A program made the position numbers and the translations under genes. Below the pieces are notes generated by a model, which saw only the letters and a list, made by a program, of their open reading frames with translations, searched no databases and had not been told where the DNA came from. From positions 82,590,001 to 82,654,000 of the forward strand of contig NC_134013.1 in NCBI RefSeq assembly GCF_040712315.1: DNA of 64,000 nucleotides, given 5' to 3'. Shown piece after piece: positions 13,165 through 21,731 of this stretch. The number at the start of each line of letters is the position of its first letter. The stretch's first letter is position 1. This DNA comes from Castanea sativa (Eukaryota > Streptophyta > Magnoliopsida > Fagales > Fagaceae).

Positions 13165-13172
13165 TATTTATA
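13165..13172 (-). promoter_or_regulatory. TATA box of the receptor-kinase gene
   Basis: Read on the minus strand this is TATAAATA in the context GGCTATAAATACATC, about 136 bp upstream of the ATG at 13029. That spacing suits a plant TATA box with a 5' UTR of roughly 100 bases. It is the only clear TATA motif in the proximal upstream region. Confidence 0.65.
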
Positions 13173-13631
13173 GCCACAAAACAAGTTTGGAACTATGGCA
13201 TGACACATAAGTAACGTTAAGATTCGTGTAGCAAATGCAATGGTGGTGTACATGTAAGCACTTGCCCACGTACCCATTAAGAGTACAACAATTATCACAC
13301 ATGACACACCCATTGTTGCACACATTCCCTACCCACTCCTATGAAATTGTTTAATAACAATTTTGATTGAAACCATGTTTTGAAAAACACAATTTTAATG
13401 GACTGTGTATGAAATTGTTAGAGTTGTGGAGCGTAGTTTGTGTTTGATTTGAATTATAACCCAATCCAATATAAAGTGTTGTTTTTTAACGGGAGATTTT
13501 CTAAGGCTTGGTCTGCTCAAGCCTAAAAAATTTTGGCCAGTTTTTAGCTCATTGTAAATCCTCTGTGTAGGATATAAATACTGTTGTTTCATATTAAAGT
13601 TTTGTGTATTTTTTTTTAGAAAGAAAAACTA

Positions 13632-13824
13632 TGAGAAATGATATGTCCACAATATTTTCACAATATTTTCACAACAAATCCTAAGTGGCAGGTTATTACT
13701 AGTTGTTATTGTTGGGACAAAAAAGTAATCTTAGTGTTAGGTTCAAATTTAAACCAATAACAACTAACCACCTGTGATTTGTTGTGAAAATATTTTAAAA
13801 ATGTTGTGGACGTAGCATCTCTCA
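13632..13824. mobile_element. MITE, 193 bp, with terminal inverted repeats
   Basis: The left end (TGAGAAATGATATGTCCACAA) and the right end (TTGTGGACGTAGCATCTCTCA) are inverted copies. The inner TTTTCACAACAAATC and GATTTGTTGTGAAAAT also pair. The element is non-coding. The same family occurs at 19090-19243 and 19743-19918, truncated at 17251-17390, and in degraded form near 39850-39960. The superfamily is not certain from sequence alone. Confidence 0.8.
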
Positions 13825-14370
13825 AAAACTATACTGCTGCATCTTGTATTTTACCCTGAAAATAATGAAATCACTACTTGGATATAGGCAAATTACCAAA
13901 TCAAGTAATTTCTTGTGTCACGTGATTGTCTTATGTGTATTATTTTTCGGTATGTTTTTACCTTTCACATATATGGAAAATCGTTTATATTCCCAAAAGG
14001 AATATGTGCAATTGAGTGTATCTCTATATTTAACAGATCATTAATAGCAGACAATATTGTGCTTTAATTTGTGAAACATGTGGGTTTCCTTTTTCTTTTT
14101 TTTTAATTGAAGAATAGAAGAACATGGGTATCTTTGTGAGTGGTGAGTTTGGACTAATTTAGTGGATGATGTGCTGTTTAGGAAGAGAAATGTAGCATAA
14201 TAGGCATGCTTAGGGACGGTGATTTGGCATTAATTGGGGGTATTGGTTTTGGCACATTTGTCGTCTGAGAGTGATGTGTTTTAGCACTACGTTGATTTCA
14301 GTTCAAAAGATGATCCATACCTGATTTCATTTGGGTATCATGCATTGCACTCACAAAGATGTAGCCCACC

Positions 14371-15989
14371 ATGCAACTAACCTACTGAAAGAGATTGATG
14401 TCGTGGTAAAATTAGAAGTAAAAAACTAACTATAAGGACAAAAGACAAAAGGGAAAACTAATTAAACACAAAGTGAAGTTACTCTGAGGTCAAAGTTTTT
14501 TTTTTTTTTTTTTACCTGAATGTTAATATTTTGTGAGTGATTACATAGTTGTTTGCTAGTTAATAACAATTATCCTCCATGACCCCTTATTGCATGCATG
14601 GTGCGTGTGCATATATATAATTTTGGAGGTGGATTTAAGAATAGGAGAAGATCACAAGAAAAGAGATGGTTGGTGGCTCAATCTTTCTTGCAAAGAAAGA
14701 GAAAGCCCTTATCATGAGATTGATCATCAGCTAAGGACACTCTGATGGTTAAATTGATGCTTTGGTTTAGGTATTCTAAACAATGAACAAGACATCTCTC
14801 AAGATTTTTTCACATATCTCTTCCCTAGGGGTGAAACACCTTCTTATATCTACTAAATTTATCTATTTCCTACCTAAAAACATCACCTGAAACTGAGCTT
14901 TTTAGAGTATATGTTTGCCTTTTCAACATATGAATAAATCCCTTCCTGCCTTTCTATTTGATACAATATGTGTACAACAAATTACATGGGAACAATTGTT
15001 CCCCCACTTCTTCCCCACACACAAAAAATAAAAAAGGTACAAAGAACCTTCAAATTTTGCATCCCTAAAACTTATTACTTGACTAAAACAACCCCACACA
15101 CAAAAAATAAAAAATAAAAAAGGTACAAAGAAAACTCTTGATTTTGCATCCCTGAGATGACCTCTAAAAATTAGCTCCTACAGCAAAGAAACATTTGCTG
15201 CAAATATTTCATCTGCGTCTATCTTTCCCTCAAAAAATCAACCAATGTAGTGGTATAAATTTTCATTATGGAAAATTTCAGCCAACAGCCTCCTGAGCAA
15301 GCTGCATGCCATAGCCTTCAATCCAAAACCAGCCTGTTATGCTATGATTTTTATCACTATATATATCAGGACAAGAGTCCCAGCAGTACTTGCAGGAAAC
15401 AGCATGGATCCAATTTGGAGAAGAATAGAGATAATTTAATTAAATTTTGTTTGATATTTGGTTGTTTTAGTCAAGTTATAAGTTTTAATTTGTCCAATCA
15501 AGTTGTAAAAATTTTGCACCTCTTACTTTAAAATATTGGTGTAAAGAAATCAGAAATTTCAAAAGAACATTTTAAAAGAAATCCATATTTTCATTTTTAT
15601 ATTATATTTTTAAATTGGAATAGATGGTGATGAAATCTTAAAAAATCCAAAAGGCCTAGGACTAGAACTCCGCAGCTTGACATTCTAATAACAATTATAT
15701 TATGTTTCAGTTGTTTGGAAGTAAGATATTTTCGTACATAAAATCTTATACTTATAAAAAAAAATTTAATAAAAATTTTCAAGTGTTTAATATAGCAAAT
15801 AAAATTTTTTAAGCAAACCTTCAAAATTAATAGCTCAACCACTGAAGCTGTTTAAAGCTTTGCCTTAAACTACGGTTGGAAGTCTTTTGAGAAATCACTG
15901 TTTATATTGGCAGTGCCCAAACTCTTTGTTTTAATTTACCATTGGACGGTGCACAGACCACTTGACATGGGTTTATTGGTCCCTTTTGC
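14371..15989. repeat. Segmental direct repeat, copy B
   Basis: This is the partner of copy A (2407-3878), in the same orientation. It carries small insertions that A lacks, such as the extra ~55 bp near 15045-15110. The match stops sharply after CCTTTTGC at 15989. There copy A continues with ordinary sequence, while copy B passes into a GGGCCGGCCCTG motif typical of a transposon end. Part of it (about 14918-15420) also matches copy C. I see no conserved coding frame. Confidence 0.8.
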
Positions 15990-17096
15990 CTAGGGCCGGC
16001 CCTGAGTGCACAAAGTCCAATCCACATATATGATATATTTTTTTCAGCAAAAAAAAAAAAATATATATACATATATATTTAGTTAGATATGTTTTCCGTT
16101 TGAAGGATTGTGGTATTTTATTTTAATGTTTAAACGTTAAACGTTAAACCCGTGAACTTGCGAAGTCTCCTAAATCAACATGTATCCTATTTCAATAAGA
16201 ATTTTGATGATAACGTGAGGTTCAAGAAATAGATAGTCATCACATCAGATTTTCTTATTACAATTGGATTAGGAGATACTGAGGCGGTAAAGATTATTAT
16301 ATATAATATATATAACATAGTTTGGTGTGGTTTTGCAAAGAGAGCCAAAACACAGCCAAGCCAAGGAGAGAGAGAACTGCGCTTGTGAAAAAGAAATAAA
16401 GAAAGTTTTTTTTTTTTTTTTTTTAACTGTGACGGGAATATCTCAGGTAAATTATATAATATTACTGTATTTAATGTGAATTTTAAAAAATTTTAAATCT
16501 ATGATGTTTAGTTTATGATAATTGCTCCAAGTCACACATCAATTGACTGTTGATAGAAACAGTCAACGACAACAACAATATTGATAGAAACTTTGGGTGA
16601 TAATATTTTGGAGGTTTTTGGAGGATTGATTTCTTAATTCATACACTGAAACAAGACTAGATTGAAACCCAATTTCAAGCCAACATTTTTTAAAAGTCAG
16701 CTGTAGCTAGAGTTTATAGTTGTTTTAAGCTTATTAGTCGATTGTTATATACTTATATGTAAAAATGTCTTTCTTTTTTCTAATTAAAAATAAATACAAT
16801 CAAACAGATGGTATAGATATCTTAAAATAGATACAGCCATACAGGTTAATATTCACAACAACGATCTTTATATGCATGACATTGCACATGCTAGAACAGC
16901 TGGATTTCATAGGTGATTTTCTTTTTCTCAAGAAAAAAAAAAGGATTTTTTTTTTTTTAATGAGTGAGCGATGTCTAGCTATTTTTCTATTACTTGTTCT
17001 TCATACATACATGATATGGTATGCATTTGCATCTCGAGATTTTGGAATTATTTTTATGACTAATATTTGGCAAAGCAGGAGCAGCCATCAATTATA
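15990..17096. other. Transposon-derived edge and region upstream of the F-box fragment
   Basis: The first bases (TAGGGCCGGCCCTGAG) look like the terminal inverted repeat of the hAT group whose ends read CAGGGCCGGCCCTG. The sequence of copy A does not resume on the other side within view. The rest is AT-rich, with T- and A-tracts at 16033-16080, 16407-16424 and 16940-16960. GAGAGAGAG and AAAGAAATAAAG tracts around 16360-16410 may be leader sequence of the former F-box gene, but this is inference. Confidence 0.45.
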
Positions 17097-17234
17097 ATGG
17101 AGCACAAAAGAAGAAATTTGAGCAATATGAATGATAGAGTTGGTGCCACAGATCGAATCTCAGAATTGCCCGAAGTCATCATTCATCATATTTTGTCTTT
17201 CCTTTCTACAAAAGGATTGAAAAGCAATTATTGA
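17097..17234 (+). pseudogene. Truncated F-box gene fragment
   Basis: An ATG at 17097 opens a 45-codon frame ending in TGA at 17232-17234. Residues ~19-40 (DRISELPEVIIHHILSFLST) are the start of an F-box as found in plant F-box/LRR/FBD proteins, which are substrate adaptors of SCF ubiquitin ligases. The motif is cut after about half the F-box, where the usual continuation (a VLSKRW-type segment) would follow. Immediately downstream comes a short ATTCATCATTCATCATT repeat, and then the left arm of the long palindrome at 17251. No remainder of the F-box gene is found beyond the palindrome. It looks like a gene start broken by the rearrangement that made the palindrome. Confidence 0.75.
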
Positions 17235-17506
17235 TTCATCATTCATCATTCAACAAATTATAGGTTATTATTGATTCTAAATTAAACCTATCATTGAAAT
17301 TACTTTTTTGCGTACCAATACCAACTTACCACATATGATTTTTTTTGAAAATCTTGTAAAAATTGTTGTAAACATAGCATTTCTCTAATTAAATCAATTT
17401 AAAAAATTAAAAAATAAAGAAAAAAAATTCCCAACTTAATTGTGGAAGATAGGTCCTCATTCTCTTGAATTTAGTATTGTTTAATTGTTTTGGCGGGAAC
17501 TACAAC

Positions 17507-17514
17507 TATAAAAA
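17507..17514 (+). promoter_or_regulatory. TATA box in the left palindrome arm
   Basis: TATAAAAA in the context CAACTATAAAAACACATT, 125 bp upstream of the ATG at 17632. The right arm holds the mirrored motif at the same distance from its own ATG. Confidence 0.6.
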
Positions 17515-17631
17515 CACATTTTAGTTACAAACTTACAATTTCACTATACCATAACCAAAACAAATAAAAGAGATTAGTGTTTGGGAGTCTTGCTAAAGAA
17601 GAAAGAGAACAACGAGTAGGAAGAGAGAATA

Positions 17632-17956
17632 ATGTCGTTGGCACAAGATGGATGCCGTGTTTACCAAATGTGTTTACCAAATGATTGTGAAGGCTAAAAT
17701 GACCGGCATTATTAAGCTTCGTCCAAATCTTGATAATGGTTGGCGATCACCATTTCTTGATTTTCCCATTAAGGTACTTAACTTTCTTAATTAGTTTCTT
17801 AGTTAGTGTTTACTTATTCAGCACTTAATTCACTTTTCTTTTTCTTTTTCCATTAAGCTCATGTGTGATTATTGTGGAGATGAATCATCATTCCTGTATG
17901 TAAGTCAAAATGACAGAGTTAGGCATGAAGGTAAAGTCTACAACTTCTTGTATGAG
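17632..17956 (+). pseudogene. Captured gene start, left arm (CZIB/UPF0587-like)
   Basis: Exon 1 is 17632-17773 and exon 2 is 17858-17956. They are separated by an 84-bp intron with GTACTTAAC donor and CCATTAAG acceptor, and a further donor (GTAACT) follows at 17957. Exon 2 reads LMCDYCGDESSFLYVSQ, then a run ending NFLYE. Exon 1, compared with the other arm, contains a 13-bp tandem duplication (GTGTTTACCAAAT twice, ~17657-17682) that breaks its frame. The layout of a RLRPNLD-like stretch, then CxxC, then VSxN resembles the N-terminal half of the CXXC zinc-binding UPF0587 (C1orf123/CZIB) family. The C-terminal half with the second CxxC pair is missing. Family assignment is tentative. Confidence 0.55.
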
Positions 17957-18525
17957 GTAACTATTGCCCTTTTCATTTGGTGGGCTTCGTAATTTCTTTA
18001 GTAGTTGCTTTTCTTAGGTTTTTTTTTTTTTTTTCATTTCTTTCGTAATTGCTTTTCAATCCTTTTAATTTGATTTTTTTTTTTTTTTTACCAACAATGT
18101 CTAGATTGCAAGTTAAGAACTGCCCTAGGTACATTGATTAGATTGGATGGCAGACCCTTAACAAAAAAATATCAACACGACTCTCATATATCTGGGCATT
18201 GATGGGATGTCACCCATCCATGGATTACCACTATTTTATTTGCAATGAATTCGCAAAAAAAATAGTGGTAATCCATGGATGGGTGACATCCCATCAATGC
18301 CCAGATATATGAGAGGCATGTTGATATTTTTTGTTTAGGGCCTGCCATCCAATCTAATCAGTGTACTCAGGGCAGTTCTTAACTTGAAATCTGGACACGT
18401 AAAAAAAAAAACATCAAATTAAAAGGATTGAAAAGCAATTACGAAAAAAAAAAAAAAAAAAAACCTAAGAAAAGCAACTACTAAAGAAATAACGAAGCCC
18501 ATCAAATGAAAAGGGCAATAGTTAC

Positions 18526-18842
18526 CTCATACAAGAAGTTGTAGACTCTACCTTCATGCCTAACCTAACTCCGTCATTTTGACTTACATACAAGAATGGT
18601 GATTTATCTCCACAATAATCACACATAAGCTTAATGGAAAATGAAAAAGAAAAGTGAATTAAGTGCTGAATAAGTAAACCCTAACTAAGAAACTAATTAA
18701 GAAAGTTAAGTACCTTAATGGGAAAATCAAGAAATGGTGATTGCCAACCATTATCAAGATTTGGACGAAGCCTAATAATGCCAGTCATTTTAGCCTTCAC
18801 AATCATTCGGTAAACACGGCATCCATCTTGGGTCAGAGACAT
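18526..18842 (-). pseudogene. Captured gene start, right arm (CZIB/UPF0587-like)
   Basis: On the minus strand exon 1 is 18842-18714 (43 intact codons, starting MSLTQDGCRVYRMIVKAKM) and exon 2 is 18629-18526. Exon 2 begins LMCDYCGDKSPFLYVSQ. It then carries a 5-bp duplication (GTTAG twice, near 18564-18573) that shifts the frame relative to the left arm. So each arm is broken at a different place: exon 1 is intact here, and exon 2 is intact in the left arm. Exon 1 to exon 2 joins in phase 0. The likely parent is a small zinc-binding UPF0587-type gene elsewhere in the genome. Confidence 0.55.
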
Positions 18843-18959
18843 TGTTCCCTCTTCCTACTCGTTGTTCTCTTTCTTCTTTAGCAAGACTCCCAAACACTAA
18901 TCTCTTTTATTTGTTTTGGTTATGGTATAGTGAAATTGCAAGTTTGTAACTAAAATGTG

Positions 18960-18967
18960 TTTTTATA
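18960..18967 (-). promoter_or_regulatory. TATA box in the right palindrome arm
   Basis: The reverse complement is TATAAAAA, the mirror of 17507-17514. It lies 125 bp upstream of the minus-strand ATG at 18842 and points towards the loop. Confidence 0.6.
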
Positions 18968-19089
18968 GTTGTAGTTCCCGCCAAAACAATTAAACAATAC
19001 TAAATTCAGAAGAATGAGGACCTAACTTCCACAATTAAGTTGAGAATTTTTTTTCTTTATTTTTTAATTTATTTAAAACCAATTTAATT

Positions 19090-19243
19090 AGAGAAATGCC
19101 ATGTTTACAACAATTTTACAAGATTTTCACAAAAAATCATATATGGTAAGTTGTTATTGGTAGGCAAAAAAAGTAATTGTAATGATAGGTTTAATTTAGA
19201 ACCTATAATTTGTTGTGAAAATGTTGTAGACATAACACTTCTC
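19090..19243. mobile_element. MITE at the outer end of the right palindrome arm
   Basis: Left end GAGAAATGCCATGTTTACAAC and right end GTAGACATAACACTTCTC form imperfect inverted termini. The interior TTTTCACAAAAAATC pairs with ATTTGTTGTGAAAAT. It belongs to the same family as 13632-13824. The left palindrome arm carries the same MITE without its last ~28 bp; at that point (17251) the F-box fragment side begins. The right copy is therefore complete and the left one truncated. Confidence 0.75.
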
Positions 19244-19564
19244 ATTTAATTAATCACATTTTTTATATATAAAAATAAATAAAGAGAAATAAGTTAGAAT
19301 ATAACTATAATTGTATTGTATCATTTTTATAAATGTATCCAATTAGTTCGTATATACTATGTAATCAAGACATAAGAGTTACTTCACGCAAACTACCTTT
19401 TCCATCCTCACACTTTTCTCTTCAAACAAACTCATAAGTTTTTTACCCCTCCACTTTTCCATTCCTCAACCAAACACAAATGAGGGAAACTAAAATATCT
19501 TCTATCCCCTTACTTTTTTATCATCTATCCATTTTCTATTCTCCCACTCCAGAAGTGAAAGTGA

Positions 19565-20203
19565 CAGTGTCGGCTCTATGCTATAAGCAATTGATGCAAT
19601 CGCTTAAGGCTCCAAGTAAAAAAAATGCCCCCAAAAATTTAACCAATAGGATTATTTCTTCTATTGTAATAGTATTAATTAAACCCAAATATTAGCCAAT
19701 AAATAAAAAAATATTTTTTTATCAAATGAAAAAAAAAAAAAATTTCTACATTCCACAAGATTTTTCACAACACTTTTACAACAAATCCTAAGTAGTAAGT
19801 TGTTACAGGCTGTTATTGTTGCCAAAAAATAATTTTAGTGGTAAGTTCAAATTAAAATTAGTAATAATTTAACACCTAAGATTTGTTGTGAAAAATATTG
19901 TAAATATAGCACTTCTCAAAAAACAAAAGCAATACACAAAAAAATTTACAACATTTTTCACAATAGTTGAATTAGCAAACTTTTACTAGTTGTCATTTAA
20001 ATTCATCATTAACATCACTCTATTACTTACCACCTATTAATCTGCCACATCAACATATGTGAAACATTTTGTCAAATTTTGTGTGTTTATACTCTTTGTT
20101 TAAAAAAAAAAATTCTACATGGTTCATCTTAATTGTAATAATTTTGCATTTAAAATAAAATAATTAATTTTCACTTTAGGCCCCAAATGCTTCGGGCCGC
20201 CCC
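19565..20203. mobile_element. Non-autonomous hAT-like element with a nested MITE
   Basis: The left end CAGTGTCGGCTCT is followed by GCTTAAGGCTCCAAGT and a GCCCCCAAAA motif. The right end reads CTTTAGGCCCCAAATGCTTCGGGCCGCCCC, which in reverse complement repeats the same order of motifs. This pattern is common to a group of plant hAT elements with GGCCGGCCC-type ends. It has no coding capacity. A copy of the local MITE family sits inside it at about 19743-19918, so the MITE came later. The exact ends and target duplication could not be settled by eye. Confidence 0.6.
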
Positions 20204-21147
20204 AATCCAAGAACGTCAGTTTCAATTTGGGGGTAGTTGGCTTATTTGGTTGATGGCCAAGAACACCCTCTGGGCTGGCATCTGCTTACTCTACTTAAGT
20301 CATATTTGTTTAATTGGAATTATCAGTCCAACCGTGATACATTTCTACAATACGAATTATATAAAGGTTAGGCTTCTCAAATATGATCAAAATCCCCAGG
20401 GGAAAGAGTTGGAGGGATTGAGCTTGGGTTGAAATCAGGGTGTTGAGTGTGTAGTCACAACAAAGATCCAAACTTTAATCATCATAGGCACACAGTGGGT
20501 TAATGGATGTTGCTCCAAACTAATTGGGAGCTAAAATTAAAACATTTTGATTCAATCCTATTCATCCAAGTGTGATAGCTGATAACCATGAAAATTGCAA
20601 ACACGATTAATTAAAGTTGAGAAAAATATTTATTTGGAAAGTATTTAAAACAAATGAGAACAGAAGAATTGTAGTCCATTAGAGAGAAATTTTAGGTACT
20701 AAGGAGTCGAGCTGTTTTTATGTCATAAACAAACATAAGAATGATGAAACTAAATCAGAGAAGGCTTGGGACTGTCTTTTTTTTAGAGATAATTACAACA
20801 TGTTGCTAATCCCGTAGCTCGAACACTTTCTCCACTAGACCCTCAAGCACTTTGTGCATGGAGAGGTGTCAATTCAACTACAAGGTCTTTGGCGGCTTGA
20901 GACTGTCAAGTATCTATGATTGTAATTATCATTTATATGTGCTACTCTCCAGTCTCAACAGTTCATTTCACAAGAACTTTTGCTCTCTAGAAATCAATCA
21001 GTCAAAAGCTGCATACAAGGCTGAAACATGTACTAAACATCCACAATTTTTCTTCTGCTATTTCGATATTCAGTATGAAAAAGGATTTCACAAAAAAGGG
21101 GGAAAAATCCTTTCAAGTTTATTATCTACCACAGAGATGCACTTGAG
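20204..21147. other. Intergenic DNA between the repeat nest and RPOT3
   Basis: No gene is supported. Frames at 20187-20432 and 20852-21271 lack any recognisable motif and run through repeat boundaries. The distal 3' flank of RPOT3 may begin near its right end. Confidence 0.4.
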
Positions 21148-21561
21148 TTTGCCTTTTCAACATATGAATACTACAGTAAATCCCTTCCTGCCTTTCTATT
21201 TGATACAACTTGTGTACAACAAATTACATGGGAACAATTGTTCCCCCCTTCTTCCCCACAAAAAAAAATAAAAAATAAAAAGGGTACAAAGAAAACTCTT
21301 GATTTTGCATCCCTAAGATGACCTCTTAAAATTAGCTCCTACTGCAAAGAAACGTTTGCGGCAAATATTTCATCTGCGTCTATCTTCCCTCAAAAAATCA
21401 ACCAATGTAGTAGTATAAATTTTCATTATAGAGAATTTCAGCCATCAGCCTCCTGATCAAGCTGCCTTCCATAGCCTTCAATCCAAAACCAGCCTGTTCT
21501 GCTATGATTTTAATCACTATATCAGGACAAGAGTCCTTGCAGGAAACAGCATGGATCAAAT
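21148..21561. repeat. Segmental direct repeat, copy C (RPOT3 3' flank)
   Basis: It matches copies A (2958-3370) and B (14918-15420) from GCCTTTTCAACATATGAATA to GGAAACAGCATGGATCAAAT. It lies 170 bp beyond the RPOT3 stop codon, so it is probably 3' UTR or immediate 3' flank. The homology with A resumes within the last RPOT3 intron (21939-22062). This suggests that A and B descend from a duplicated RPOT3 3' end whose coding exon was lost. Confidence 0.75.
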
Positions 21562-21731
21562 TTTTGTCCACTTGTCAGCCTCTACAGAGGCAACCATGTG
21601 CTGCGCTTTCCCACTCCAATTTCAAGTCCACTTTGGTGGATGAATTTTCTCAGAAAACTCGATGACACTTTTTGCATCAGATATAAAAATGCTTCTACAT
21701 AAGGATATGATTGTTGCTCTTGCATGAAGGA

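Larger units (their letters stand above)
17251..19215. repeat. 1.96-kb near-perfect palindrome (arms ~960-990 bp, 9-nt loop)
   Basis: The left arm, 17251-18243, pairs with the right arm, 18253-19215. The loop is AATGAATTC at 18244-18252. By eye the arms are about 95% identical, with scattered substitutions and small indels, so this is not an exact assembly mirror. Each arm carries, running towards the loop: part of a MITE, an AT-rich upstream region with a TATA box, a 5' leader, exon 1, an intron with GT/AG borders, exon 2, a second donor and ~280 bp of further sequence. Transcription from either side through the loop would yield an RNA folding on itself for nearly 1 kb, a typical substrate for Dicer-like enzymes. 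That function is inferred. Confidence 0.93.

Noticed and set aside
17251..19215. Assembly artefact (mirrored read)
   Set aside because: The arms differ by many substitutions and by distinct 13-bp and 5-bp duplications, which an artefact would not show. Long-read confirmation is still desirable.
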